From Leisingera daeponensis DSM 23529 (lineage in GTDB: Bacteria > Pseudomonadota > Alphaproteobacteria > Rhodobacterales > Rhodobacteraceae): a DNA stretch of 64,000 bases. Location of the stretch: positions 3,001,725 through 3,065,724 of the forward strand of contig NZ_KI421500.1 of assembly GCF_000473145.1 (NCBI RefSeq), in the 5' to 3' direction. The translations under genes were made by a program, and so were the position numbers. Shown piece by piece: positions 37,221 through 45,924 of this stretch; positions within the stretch are counted from its first letter, which is position 1; each line of letters opens with the position of its first letter. Below the pieces are notes generated by a model. The model worked only from the letters and a program-made list of their open reading frames with translations. It had not been told where the DNA came from and did no database searches.

Positions 37221-38231
37221 GTGGGGCTTTGGGATTCTTACCGGATGCGGTTGCGGCGCAAACGGCGGCTGGTCCGCGCCGTGCGCAAGTCCGGTGAGCT
37301 GACGTCCGTCCAGGACAATACACGGTCGATCCGCCCAAAGGATATCCTGCTGGTCTGCACCATGCGCAACGAGCAGATCCGGCTGCCCTATTTCCTGCAG
37401 TATTACCGCGGCCTTGGGATCAACCATTTCCTGTTTGTGGACAATGGGTCCACCGATGGCACGGCGGATTACCTGCGCGGGATGGCGGATGTCTCGCTGT
37501 GGCACACCACGGCAAGCTACAAGCGCGCGGGCTTTGGTATCGACTGGATGAACTGCCTCAAGCGCAGATACGCCCATGGGCACTGGGTGCTGGTGGTCGA
37601 TCCGGATGAGTTCTTTATCTACCCGTTCTGCGATACGCGGCCGATCCGGGCACTGACCGACTGGCTGGACAATTCGGCGATCCGCAGCTTCTCGGCGATG
37701 CTGCTGGATGTTTACCCAAAAGGGCGAATCGATGAGGTGCCGTATCGGGCGGGACAGAACCCGCTGGAGATCGCCCATTGGTTCGACAGCGGCAACTACA
37801 GCATTTCCCGCAACCCGGAATACGGCAACCTGTGGATCCAGGGCGGGCCGCGGGCGCGGGTGTTCTTTGCCGACCAGCCGGACCGGGCGCCGGCGTTGAA
37901 CAAGATTCCGCTGGTGAAATGGCACCGCCGCTATGCCTATGCCAGCTCCACCCATGCGCTGCTGCCGCGCGGGCTGAACCAGGTCTATGAGACCGACGGA
38001 GGCGAAAAGGCGAGCGGCGCGCTCTTGCATACCAAGTTCCTCGACACCTTCACCGCCAAGGCGCAGGAGGAGCTGGAGCGCGGCCAGCACTACGGCGGAT
38101 CGGTGGAGTACAAGGCCTATGCCGCCAAGCTGGCGGAGCAGCCGGAGCTGTGGTGCAAATGGAGCGAGAAATACATCAACTGGCGCCAGCTTGAGATCCT
38201 GGGGCTGATGTCCAAGGGGAACTGGGCATGA
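37221..38231 (+). CDS. glycosyltransferase family 2-like protein (copy 2, paralogue)
   Basis: This 336-residue paralogue of the preceding gene shares its motif order: M-R-N-E-Q-I-R-L-P-Y-F-L-Q-Y-Y-R, V-D-N-G-S-T-D-G-T, V-V-D-P-D-E-F-F as D-x-D site, L-L-D-V-Y-P-K-G and N-K-I-P-L-V-K-W. It starts with GTG, with TTGGAG at good distance. A 168-base gap with lower GC precedes it and may hold its own promoter. Its stop overlaps the next start by four bases. Confidence 0.85.
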   Translation: MGLWDSYRMRLRRKRRLVRAVRKSGELTSVQDNTRSIRPKDILLVCTMRNEQIRLPYFLQYYRGLGINHFLFVDNGSTDGTADYLRGMADVSLWHTTASYKRAGFGIDWMNCLKRRYAHGHWVLVVDPDEFFIYPFCDTRPIRALTDWLDNSAIRSFSAMLLDVYPKGRIDEVPYRAGQNPLEIAHWFDSGNYSISRNPEYGNLWIQGGPRARVFFADQPDRAPALNKIPLVKWHRRYAYASSTHALLPRGLNQVYETDGGEKASGALLHTKFLDTFTAKAQEELERGQHYGGSVEYKAYAAKLAEQPELWCKWSEKYINWRQLEILGLMSKGNWA

Positions 38232-39928
38232 GCACGGCCGGGGTTGTCATGCTGGTCCACACCGCGCTGGAACGGGCGGCGCAGGTGGTGCGCCACTGGA
38301 CCGCGGCAGGCTGCCCCGTTGTGCTGCATGTGGACCGCAAGGTCCGGCATGAAGCGTTTGAGCGTTTCCGCCGGTCTCTGGACGGCAACCCGCTGGTTCG
38401 GTTTTCCGCCCGCCACCACTGCGAATGGGGCACCTGGGGTATCGTTGCCGCCACGCAGGCGGCGTCTGAGGTGATGCTGGCGGAGTTTCCGGATGTGCGC
38501 CACGTTTACCTGGCCTCGGGCTCCTGCCTGCCGCTCAGGCCGGTGCAGGAGCTGATGGACTACCTGGCCGCGCGCCCGGACACCGATTTCATCGAAAGTG
38601 CCACCACCGCGGATGTGCCTTGGATTGTCGGCGGCCTCAGCCATGAACGGTTCACGCTGCGGTTTCCGTTTTCATGGAAAAAGCACCGCTACCTGTTCGA
38701 CCGCTACGTGAAACTGCAACGCAAGCTGCGGTTCAAGCGGCGGATCCCGGCCGGGCTGGTGCCGCATATGGGCAGCCAGTGGTGGTGCCTGACCCGGCGG
38801 ACCCTGACGGCAATCCTGCAGGACCCGGACCGCCCGGCCTATGATGCCTATTTCCGCAAGGTCTGGATCCCGGACGAAAGCTACTTCCAGACCCTGGCTC
38901 GGCGGTATTCCAGCAATATCGAAAGCCGCTCCCTGACGCTGAGCAAGTTCGATTTTCAGGGTAAGCCGCATATCTTCTATGACGACCATCTGCAGCTCTT
39001 GCGCCGGTCCGACTGTTTTGTCGCGCGCAAGATCTGGCCGCATGCGGACCGGCTGTATCAGGCGTTCCTGACCGACACCGACGGTGCGCTGAAACGGACC
39101 GAGCCGAACCCCGGCAAGATCGACCGGATCTTTGCCAAGGCGGTGGAGCGGCGCACCCGCGGGCGGCCCGGCCTTTACATGCAAAGCCGGTTTCCCGGGC
39201 AAGGGTCGGAAAACGGGATCACCTCCAACCCCTATTCGGTGTTCCAGGGCTTCACGGAGCTGTTCGAGGATTTTGAGCCCTGGCTGGCCAGAACCACCGG
39301 CGCCCGGGTGCACGGCCATCTCTTCGCGCCGGAGGGGGCGGAGTTCGCGCAAGCGCAGAGCCTGATCAACGGCTGCCTCAACAGCAATGCCAAAGCGCGC
39401 GACTGTAATCCGGAAAGCTTTCTGACCAGCCTGATCTGGAATACCCGCGGCGAGCGCCAGTGCTTTCAGTTCGGCCCGCGCGACAATCAGGCGGTGAACT
39501 GGCTGCTGGCGCGCGATACAAATGCGCAGGTCTCAGTCATCAGCGGCGCCTGGGCGGTGCCGCTGTTCAAATCCAGCCGCAGCTTCGCGGAACTGCGGCA
39601 GGAGGCGGCGCGGCTGCAGCAGATCGAGGCGGAGCAGCTGAAGATCCTGCGGTCGCAATGGACCAAGGCGCGGGTGCGGATCTGGAGCATGGCGGACTTT
39701 GCAGAAGCGCCGATGGAGCCGCTTCAGACCGTTCTCGGCGAAATCGGCGCGATCTCCGTCCGCCACCTGAGCGAGGCCCCGAAGATGACGGATCTTGAAG
39801 GCTTCGGCCAGTTTCTGCAGACTCTGAAGAACCAGGGGATGCACCCCTATCTGATGGGGGATTTTCCGGCCGGACCGATGCCCGTCAGCCCGTCCGCGCC
39901 GCAGCGCAAACCCTATCTGGTGCGATAA
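38228..39928 (+). CDS. GT14 (core-2/I-branching)-like glycosyltransferase with DUF5927-type C-terminal domain
   Basis: This 566-residue protein has two parts. Residues 1-290 resemble the core-2/I-branching beta-1,6-N-acetylglucosaminyltransferase family, with V-V-L-H-V-D-R-K, C-E-W-G-T-W-G-I-V-A-A-T, Y-L-A-S-G-S-C-L-P and G-S-Q-W-W-C-L-T-R. The remaining 270 residues form a second domain seen with this transferase in Rhodobacterales (DUF5927), with a predicted helical segment near 455-480. Translation is coupled to the upstream glycosyltransferase (ATGA) and the sulfotransferase starts seven bases downstream, so the four genes form one pathway. Acceptor and product are unknown. Confidence 0.8.
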   Translation: MSTAGVVMLVHTALERAAQVVRHWTAAGCPVVLHVDRKVRHEAFERFRRSLDGNPLVRFSARHHCEWGTWGIVAATQAASEVMLAEFPDVRHVYLASGSCLPLRPVQELMDYLAARPDTDFIESATTADVPWIVGGLSHERFTLRFPFSWKKHRYLFDRYVKLQRKLRFKRRIPAGLVPHMGSQWWCLTRRTLTAILQDPDRPAYDAYFRKVWIPDESYFQTLARRYSSNIESRSLTLSKFDFQGKPHIFYDDHLQLLRRSDCFVARKIWPHADRLYQAFLTDTDGALKRTEPNPGKIDRIFAKAVERRTRGRPGLYMQSRFPGQGSENGITSNPYSVFQGFTELFEDFEPWLARTTGARVHGHLFAPEGAEFAQAQSLINGCLNSNAKARDCNPESFLTSLIWNTRGERQCFQFGPRDNQAVNWLLARDTNAQVSVISGAWAVPLFKSSRSFAELRQEAARLQQIEAEQLKILRSQWTKARVRIWSMADFAEAPMEPLQTVLGEIGAISVRHLSEAPKMTDLEGFGQFLQTLKNQGMHPYLMGDFPAGPMPVSPSAPQRKPYLVR

Positions 39929-39934
39929 CCGCTT

Positions 39935-41371
39935 ATGTCTGAACCCGCTTTTGATTACTTCGTTGTCTTTGCCGAAATGCGGACCGGGTCCAATTTCCTG
40001 GAGACCAATCTGAATGCCTTTGACGGGCTCGCCTGTCATGGCGAGGCGTTCAATCCGCATTTCATCGGCTACCCCGAGTCCGCGGATATCCTGGGTGTGA
40101 CCCAGAGCCTGCGCGAGGCCGATCCGGCGCGGCTGATCCAGGAGATCAGGGCGCAGCCGGGGGTGCTTGGGGGCTTCCGCTATTTTCACGACCATGATCC
40201 GCGGGTGCTGGATCTGATGCTGGAGGATCCGCGCTGCGCCAAGATCGTGCTTACGCGCAATCCGCTGGACAGCTACGTGTCCTGGAAGATCGCCCAAGAG
40301 ACCGGGCAGTGGAAGCTGACCAATGTGAAGCGCCGCAAGGAAGCCAAGGCACAGTTCGATGCGGCGGAGTTTGCCGCCCATGCCGGGGCGCTGCAGGCCT
40401 TTCAGGTGACGCTGCTGAACCGGCTGCAGGCGCTGGGCCAGACTGCGTTTTATGTGGCTTATGAAGACCTGCAAAGCGTTGCGGTGATGAACGGGCTGGC
40501 CCGCTGGCTGGGAGTTCCGCAGCAGCTGGATGCGCTGGACGAGAGCCTCAAGCGGCAGAACCCGGCACCGGTGCTGGACAAGGTGGCCAATCCCGAGGAG
40601 ATGCAGGCGGCCCTGTCCGGCCTGGACAGGTTCAACCTGACCCGCACCCCGAACTTCGAGCCGCGCCGCGGACCGGCGGTGCCCGGCTATGTGGCGGGTG
40701 CGGTGACGCCGCTTTTGTATCTGCCGCTGAAGGGCGGGCCTGAGGCGGAGGTGGAGCAGTGGATGGCGGTTCTGGACCGGGTCGCGCCGGACGGGCTGAT
40801 CCGGGGCCTGAACCAGAAGCAGCTGCGCCAGTGGAAGCGCGGCAATAAGGGCTTTCGCAGCTTTACCGTGCTGCGGCATCCGGCGGCGCGGGCCCATGCA
40901 GTGTTCTGCCGCAGGATCCTGAACGCGGGCGAGGGCAGTTACCGGCAGATCCGCAACACGCTGCGGCGGCAGTTCGGGCTGGCGGTGCCGGAGGCGGGGC
41001 CGGGCGAGGGGTACAGCCGGGCGCAGCACCGGGAGGCGTTCTCTACGTTCCTGGAATTCGTGCGGGCCAGCCTGGCGGGCCAGACCTCGGTCCGGCTGGA
41101 TGCGGAATGGGCCAGCCAGAGCCAGGCGCTGGAGGGGTTTGCCGGCGCCGGGGTGCCGGATCTGCTGATCCGCGAGACGGAGATGGCAGAGGATTTGCCG
41201 GCCCTGGCGCGGAAACTGGGGCGGATGGAGCCCGGGCCGGTTCCGGCCGCGCCGCCGGAGCAGCCATTTGCGTTGGATGAGATTTACGACGCCGGTCTGG
41301 AGGCGCTGATCGCGTCGGTCTACCAGCGCGACTATCTGGCGTTCGGCTTCGGGCCTTGGCGCGCAGACTGA
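39935..41371 (+). CDS. two-domain sulfotransferase-family protein (NodH-like)
   Basis: This is a 478-residue protein. The N-terminal domain (1-240) begins like PAPS-dependent sulfotransferases of the NodH/Stf0 type: V-F-A-E-M-R-T-G-S-N-F-L-E-T-N-L as 5'-phosphosulfate loop, and V-L-T-R-N-P-L-D-S-Y-V-S-W-K as 3'-phosphate motif. The second half (about 240-478) has a separate F-T-V-L-R-H-P-A-A-R-A-H-A-V-F motif of the sulfotransferase-2 type but no obvious 5' loop. It probably sulfates the glycan made by the preceding genes. Typical sulfotransferases have about 250-300 residues, so this is a fusion. Confidence 0.82.
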   Translation: MSEPAFDYFVVFAEMRTGSNFLETNLNAFDGLACHGEAFNPHFIGYPESADILGVTQSLREADPARLIQEIRAQPGVLGGFRYFHDHDPRVLDLMLEDPRCAKIVLTRNPLDSYVSWKIAQETGQWKLTNVKRRKEAKAQFDAAEFAAHAGALQAFQVTLLNRLQALGQTAFYVAYEDLQSVAVMNGLARWLGVPQQLDALDESLKRQNPAPVLDKVANPEEMQAALSGLDRFNLTRTPNFEPRRGPAVPGYVAGAVTPLLYLPLKGGPEAEVEQWMAVLDRVAPDGLIRGLNQKQLRQWKRGNKGFRSFTVLRHPAARAHAVFCRRILNAGEGSYRQIRNTLRRQFGLAVPEAGPGEGYSRAQHREAFSTFLEFVRASLAGQTSVRLDAEWASQSQALEGFAGAGVPDLLIRETEMAEDLPALARKLGRMEPGPVPAAPPEQPFALDEIYDAGLEALIASVYQRDYLAFGFGPWRAD

Positions 41372-41712
41372 TCCGGGAGGTTTGGCGACAGGCGGGGGCT
41401 CTCCCGCGCCCGCAGGATATTGGCTGCGCCAAACATCCTTGGCGGCCTTGGGCCCGGCGCCGCACAAGTGCGGCGCGGCGCCTGGCGCAGGGCTGACGCT
41501 GATTTCCAAACCGGGCCAAGGGGCGCTGCAGCATGAGGCCCTGGCCCATGCCCGGCCAACGGGAAGAGTGCCGCCGGACGGCGGCCGATGACGGGCAGGA
41601 GCGCTTGCGGGGCCTGGACATCCGGTGGCTGGAGCCCGTGACGGCGGGGCGGCGGCTGCAGGTCGGCCTTTTGGTCAGCGGGCTGCCGGGCGCAACACGT
41701 GCGGCGCCGGGA
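41372..41712. other. 341-base region without a supported gene
   Basis: The region is GC-rich and open in several frames, but none has a good start with a ribosome-binding site or a recognisable domain. A 9-bp hairpin GCGCCGCAC/GTGCGGCGC sits at 41457-41476 and may end the glycan operon, although it has no T run. The segment could include a decayed gene. Confidence 0.4.
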
Positions 41713-42177
41713 TCAGGCAGCCTGGACTGACTGACCCTCGGTCAGGATGGTGTAAAGCGTGGCCGGGTCGTGGTTGGCGCGCAGCTTGGTGCAGAAGCTT
41801 TGCTCCCGCAGGGTGCGCGAGACCAGCGCCAGGGCCTTCAGGTGTTCGACGCCTGCATCTTCCGGCGCAAACAGGGCAAAGGCGATGTCCACCGGCTGAC
41901 GGTCGACGGCGCCGAAATCCAGCGGTTTCTCAAGGATCAAAAAGACGCCGCAGACCTCGCTGATGCTGTCCAGCCGGGCGTGCGGCAGGGCGACGCCATG
42001 GCCGACACCGGTGGGGCCGAGGCTCTCGCGGTCCAGCAGGGCCTCGACCGTGGGCTGGGCGTCCAGCCCGTAGGCAGTCTGAGCAATATCTGCGACTTCC
42101 TGGAACAACCGCTTCTTGCTCGAAGCCGCTCCGATTACCCGGACGGCCTCTGGCTTGAGGATGCTGGAAATCTGCAT
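41713..42177 (-). CDS. ptsN: PTS IIA-like nitrogen-regulatory protein PtsN (EIIA-Ntr)
   Basis: This 154-residue EIIA of the nitrogen PTS has its phosphorylatable histidine at His66 in G-V-A-L-P-H-A-R, with the G-x-G-H-G-V context that defines the family. It transmits phosphorylation state to regulatory targets, such as potassium transport and phosphate sensing in other proteobacteria, and does not transport sugar. It is last of lptB-hpf-ptsN on the minus strand. Confidence 0.95.
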   Translation of the reverse strand: MQISSILKPEAVRVIGAASSKKRLFQEVADIAQTAYGLDAQPTVEALLDRESLGPTGVGHGVALPHARLDSISEVCGVFLILEKPLDFGAVDRQPVDIAFALFAPEDAGVEHLKALALVSRTLREQSFCTKLRANHDPATLYTILTEGQSVQAA

Positions 42178-42229
42178 ATGTCTGCTCCGTTCCGGCGCCC
42201 CCGGCGGGGCGCCGATGCCTTAGATGTGT

Positions 42230-42787
42230 TTACGGATCAATCCAGCCAATATTGCCGTCTTCACGGCGGTAGACCACATTCAATCCGTTCTTGCCTTCGT
42301 TGCGGAAGACCAGAACCGGGGCGCCTGCCAGCTCCATCTGCATCACCGCTTCCCCGACCGATAGAGACGGAATGCGGGTTTCCATTTCGGCGACGATGAT
42401 CGGCTGCAGCGTGTCCGGTTCGGAATCCGCTTCCTCAGCCGCGAGGATATACGAGTTGGCGCCCAAATGTTCAACCGGCTCGCTGCGGTCCTTGTGATGG
42501 TCCTTCAGGCGGCGCTTGTAGCGGCGCAGCTGTTTTTCCATCTTTTCGCAGCAGGCCTCGAAGGCGGCATAGATCTCCGTGGCATGCGCCTTGGCCTGAG
42601 CGCTCAATCCGGTCGACAGATGGACGGTGGCTTCACACACATATTCATGCGCCGAACGGGAAAAGACCACAGCCGCGTCGGTCGGGCGTTCGGCATATTT
42701 CTGAACGGCCGACCCCAGTTCGTTCTGCACATGGGTCTGCAGAGCTTCACCGATGTCGATCTGTTTTCCGCTGATTTTGTAACGCAT
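42230..42787 (-). CDS. hpf: ribosome hibernation promoting factor, long form
   Basis: This 185-residue protein has an N-terminal S30AE/YfiA domain (1-100) that occupies the tRNA and mRNA sites of idle ribosomes. The C-terminal dimerisation domain (about 125-185) has I-V-x-E-M-E-T-R-I-P-S-L-S-V-x-E-A-V-M-Q-M and N-V-V-Y-R-R-E-D-G-N-I-G-W-I. The long form makes 100S disomes. The start at 42787 is set by a strong AAGGAG site; the frame is open to 42988 but has no such site. Confidence 0.95.
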   Translation of the reverse strand: MRYKISGKQIDIGEALQTHVQNELGSAVQKYAERPTDAAVVFSRSAHEYVCEATVHLSTGLSAQAKAHATEIYAAFEACCEKMEKQLRRYKRRLKDHHKDRSEPVEHLGANSYILAAEEADSEPDTLQPIIVAEMETRIPSLSVGEAVMQMELAGAPVLVFRNEGKNGLNVVYRREDGNIGWIDP

Positions 42788-42996
42788 GTGATCTCCTTCA
42801 CAAATTATTGCGGCCGGGCCCGCCGCCAAGGCAATCCTTGGCGCTGTCACATCAGGTCCGGAACCGGGGGGCAGGCCAGCCGTCCGGGTGCATCCGTCCG
42901 GGCCTTGTTGCCAAGGCTGATGAGCGGATTGCATCGGACTGCGCGTATGCCATGGGCCAATTCGACGGCAAGACAGCGGGAGAGTCAATGGATATT

Positions 42997-43035
42997 CCCG
43001 AAAAATGAAGCCTGCCTTTCAGGCATATTTTCGGG
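42997..43035 (-). terminator. hairpin after lptB, candidate terminator
   Basis: An 8-bp outer stem (CCCGAAAA with TTTTCGGG) is stacked on a 5-bp inner stem (GCCTG/CAGGC). It lies 24 bases past the lptB stop and would separate the lpt operon from hpf. The reverse strand lacks a clear T run after the stem. Confidence 0.55.
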
Positions 43036-43058
43036 GTGCCTGCGGGTGGCGCAACGGC

Positions 43059-43817
43059 TTAGGAGATGCGGAAATTGTCGCCCAGATAGACCCGGCGGAC
43101 GTTCTCGTTTTCGACCACTTCCTCGGGGCTGCCGGACATCAGAACCTGGCCGTCGTGCAGGATATAGGCGCGGTCGACGATCTCCAGCGTTTCGCGCACG
43201 TTGTGGTCTGTGATCAGCACGCCGATGCCGCGCTTCTTGAGGTCGCTCACCAGATGGCGGATGTCGCCGACCGAGATCGGGTCCACGCCGGCGAAGGGCT
43301 CATCGAGCAGCAGATACTTGGGGTCTGCGGCCAGGCAGCGCGCGATTTCGACGCGGCGGCGCTCGCCGCCGGACAGCGCCAGCGCGGGCGCGCGGCGCAG
43401 ATGCTCGATCGAGAAGTCCGACAGCAGCTCTTCCAGCCGCTCGCGGCGCTTGTGCTCATGCTTTTGCGAGATGTCCAGAACGGCGGAGATGTTGTCCTCC
43501 ACCGACAGGCCGCGGAAGATCGACATTTCCTGCGGCAGATAGCCGATGCCCAGCCGCGCGCGGCGGTACATCGGCAGGCCGGTCACATTCTGGCCGTCGA
43601 TGCTGACGGTGCCCGCTTCGGGAAACACCAGCCCGGCGATGGCATAGAAGCTGGTGGTCTTGCCAGAGCCGTTGGGCCCCAGCAGCGCCACCACCTCGCC
43701 GCGGTTCAGCGACATCGAGACATCCCGGATCACCACCCGCTTGCGGTAGGATTTGCGCAGCCGCTCGATGCGCAGCCCGGAGGAGCCCTCGGTCACGGTC
43801 AGGTCAGGTTTCGCCAT
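43059..43817 (-). CDS. lptB: LPS export ABC transporter ATP-binding protein
   Basis: This 252-residue ATPase powers LPS extraction from the inner membrane with LptF/G and LptC. Walker A G-P-N-G-S-G-K-T is at 47-54, followed by the signature [15 protein letters not shown] and Walker [13 protein letters not shown]. It overlaps the lptA stop by one base. In many proteobacteria rpoN follows; here hpf comes next. Confidence 0.96.
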   Translation of the reverse strand: MAKPDLTVTEGSSGLRIERLRKSYRKRVVIRDVSMSLNRGEVVALLGPNGSGKTTSFYAIAGLVFPEAGTVSIDGQNVTGLPMYRRARLGIGYLPQEMSIFRGLSVEDNISAVLDISQKHEHKRRERLEELLSDFSIEHLRRAPALALSGGERRRVEIARCLAADPKYLLLDEPFAGVDPISVGDIRHLVSDLKKRGIGVLITDHNVRETLEIVDRAYILHDGQVLMSGSPEEVVENENVRRVYLGDNFRIS

Positions 43818-44329
43818 CAGTTGCTGCCGCCGCTGGGGTTCAGAATGGTCTTCACCCGGCCGGCCATCTTGGCAGTGCCCGAGGTCAGGTTCACCTCCAG
43901 CCGGTTCGACGCCAGGGTGCCGCCCTCCTGATTGAGCAGCACATTGCCGGTCATCACGATGGTGCCCGTGTCGATGGTGTATTCCGCGCGCTCTGCCTCC
44001 GCCGCATCAGGCCCGCTGACCAGCACCACGTTGCCGGCCGCCTCCAGCCGTTCGATGCCTGCCTTGGCGCCGCTGTCGTCCGCGGTTTTGTAGATCACCA
44101 GGACGGTGTCCGCGGACAGCCGCATGATGCCCTGCACGATCAGAACATTGCCGGTGAACTCGGCGGATCCGTCAGCTTGGTTGACCGCCAGATTGTCGGC
44201 GGTGACTTCGACGGGCTGGCTGGGGTCGGCCTTGACGGCGCCAAAGGCCACAGAGGCCGTTTGCGCTGCCGCGAGGCCGGGAAATACCGCCAGCGGCAGG
44301 CAGAAGATCAGGGTGCGCAAATAGGACAC
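43817..44329 (-). CDS. lptA: LPS transport periplasmic protein LptA
   Basis: This 170-residue OstA/LptA-fold protein has a signal peptide (1-22, cleaved at A-A-A-Q). Beta-jellyroll repeats include [23 protein letters not shown] and [16 protein letters not shown]. It bridges the periplasm between LptC and LptD. It starts three bases after the lptC stop. Confidence 0.93.
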   Translation of the reverse strand: MSYLRTLIFCLPLAVFPGLAAAQTASVAFGAVKADPSQPVEVTADNLAVNQADGSAEFTGNVLIVQGIMRLSADTVLVIYKTADDSGAKAGIERLEAAGNVVLVSGPDAAEAERAEYTIDTGTIVMTGNVLLNQEGGTLASNRLEVNLTSGTAKMAGRVKTILNPSGGSN

Positions 44330-44332
44330 AGG

Positions 44333-44932
44333 TTATCTTTCCGGTTGCTGGGGATCATATAGCAGCTTCACGCCGTTTTTGAACAGCATATGGACCGGTC
44401 CGCCTTCGGTTTTGACGCCGATGTGCATATTTCCCGCAGTCAGCTCGCCGATGGCGCCGGTGGCGCGGACCGGTCCGGGGCTGTCCGCCTCCAGTCCGCT
44501 CAGCGCGGTGTTCAGCTCTTCGGTCTCGACCACAAGCCCGTCCGCAGACGTGATTTGAACGTTGCCGGTAAACTGCGCGATATCCCGGTCCGGGTGGATG
44601 GAGCCGGTTTCGGACGCCAGCGTGATCCGGCCGCCCTGGGCCAGCCGGATATCGGCAGACAGATCGCTGGCAACCGCCGGCGTGCCGTCGCGGCCGGGAC
44701 GGGCCAGGGAGGCGGTGACCATGATCTCGTCGCCGCTGGCGGTGGTGCCGGAGAAGAAGGGCGCGGTCACCTGCTGGCCCTTCATCCGGTCCTCGATCTC
44801 CTTCTGCGCAAAGGGGATCACCGCATCGGTGTTCACCCCCCGCGAGATCAGGAACAGGGTCGACATCAGAACCAGCGCCGCCAGCGGCAGCAGCACCTTG
44901 AGATAGGCAACGGCTCTGGAATGGCTGTCCAT
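44333..44932 (-). CDS. lptC: LPS export system protein LptC
   Basis: This 199-residue bitopic protein has an N-terminal membrane anchor (about 12-32) and a periplasmic LptC fold with I-A-Q-F-T-G-N-V-Q-I-T-S-A-D-G. It receives LPS from the LptBFG complex and passes it to LptA. AGGGGAG precedes the ATG at 44932. Order kpsF-lptC-lptA-lptB is the usual alphaproteobacterial arrangement. Confidence 0.9.
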   Translation of the reverse strand: MDSHSRAVAYLKVLLPLAALVLMSTLFLISRGVNTDAVIPFAQKEIEDRMKGQQVTAPFFSGTTASGDEIMVTASLARPGRDGTPAVASDLSADIRLAQGGRITLASETGSIHPDRDIAQFTGNVQITSADGLVVETEELNTALSGLEADSPGPVRATGAIGELTAGNMHIGVKTEGGPVHMLFKNGVKLLYDPQQPER

Positions 44933-44955
44933 CGTCAGCTCCCCTCCGGCCTCGG

Positions 44956-45924
44956 TCAGCCCAGGCCTGCGCGCAGGCAGTCGTGGATGTGCAGCAGGCC
45001 CTCAGCCTTCTGCCCGTTATCGGGATCGACCACAAACAGGCAGGTGATCTTGCGCTGGTTCATCACCGCAACCGCTTCCTGCGCCATGGCGCCGGGAGCG
45101 ATGGTGGCGGGGCCTGCGGTCATCACCTCGGCCGCGGTCTTGTTCAGCAGCCCGTCCATGTGGCGGCGCAGGTCGCCGTCGGTGATGATGCCGGCCAGCG
45201 AGCCGTCGGCGGCGGCAACGCCCGCGACACCAAAGCCCTTCTGGCTGATTTCGATCAGCGCATCGGCCATCGGGGTGTCGCCGCTGACCAGCGGCAAGGC
45301 GTCGCCCGCGTGCATCAGGTCGCGCACCTTGCTCAGCTGCGCGCCCAGCTTGCCGCCCGGATGGAAGTCGCGGAAGTTCTCTGGGCGGAAATCGCGGTGC
45401 TTCATCAGCGCAATCGCCAGCGCATCGCCCATCGCCAGCGTCAGCGTGGTGGAGATCGACGGCACCATCCCGAACCCGCAGGCCTCGCCCAGCGAGGGGA
45501 TCTGCAGATGCACGTCGGCCTGTTTCATCAGGGTGCTGTCCATCTTGCTGGACAGCCCGATCAGCGGGATCGAAAAGCGGCGGGTGAAGGCCAGCAGATT
45601 GGCCAGCTCCGGCGCCTCGCCGGAGTTGGAGATCGCCAGCACCACATCGCCTTCGGACAGCATGCCCAGATCGCCGTGGCTGGCCTCGGCCGGATGCACG
45701 AAATAGGCCGGGGTCCCGGTGGACGCCAGTGTCGCGGCAATCTTGTGGCCGATATGGCCGGATTTGCCGATGCCGCTCACGATGATGCGGCCCTTGGCTT
45801 GCAAGATCAGCTGCACCGCTTCGGCAAAGCGCTCGTCCAAGCCTTCGGCCAGGGCATTCAGCGCCTGCGCCTCATCGGTGATCACCTGCCGTGCGGTGAC
45901 GAGGAATTTTTCGGAATCGGTCAT
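44956..45924 (-). CDS. kpsF: arabinose-5-phosphate isomerase (KpsF/KdsD)
   Basis: This 322-residue enzyme interconverts ribulose-5-phosphate and arabinose-5-phosphate, the first committed step to Kdo. A SIS domain (about 35-165) has G-I-G-K-S-G-H-I-G-H-K and I-S-N-S-G-E-A-P-E. Two CBS motifs span about 200-320. Its start overlaps the rnd stop by four bases. With kdsB it frames the Kdo supply for the LPS made and exported by this region. Confidence 0.95.
   Translation of the reverse strand: MTDSEKFLVTARQVITDEAQALNALAEGLDERFAEAVQLILQAKGRIIVSGIGKSGHIGHKIAATLASTGTPAYFVHPAEASHGDLGMLSEGDVVLAISNSGEAPELANLLAFTRRFSIPLIGLSSKMDSTLMKQADVHLQIPSLGEACGFGMVPSISTTLTLAMGDALAIALMKHRDFRPENFRDFHPGGKLGAQLSKVRDLMHAGDALPLVSGDTPMADALIEISQKGFGVAGVAAADGSLAGIITDGDLRRHMDGLLNKTAAEVMTAGPATIAPGAMAQEAVAVMNQRKITCLFVVDPDNGQKAEGLLHIHDCLRAGLG

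Noticed and set aside
39533..41509. 658-codon minus-strand open frame
   Set aside because: It is antisense to the two-domain sulfotransferase gene; composition is biased to Arg, Leu and Pro.
41533..41730. 65-codon plus-strand frame after the sulfotransferase gene
   Set aside because: It overlaps the ptsN end and lacks a ribosome-binding site and known domain; a decayed gene cannot be excluded but is not supported.
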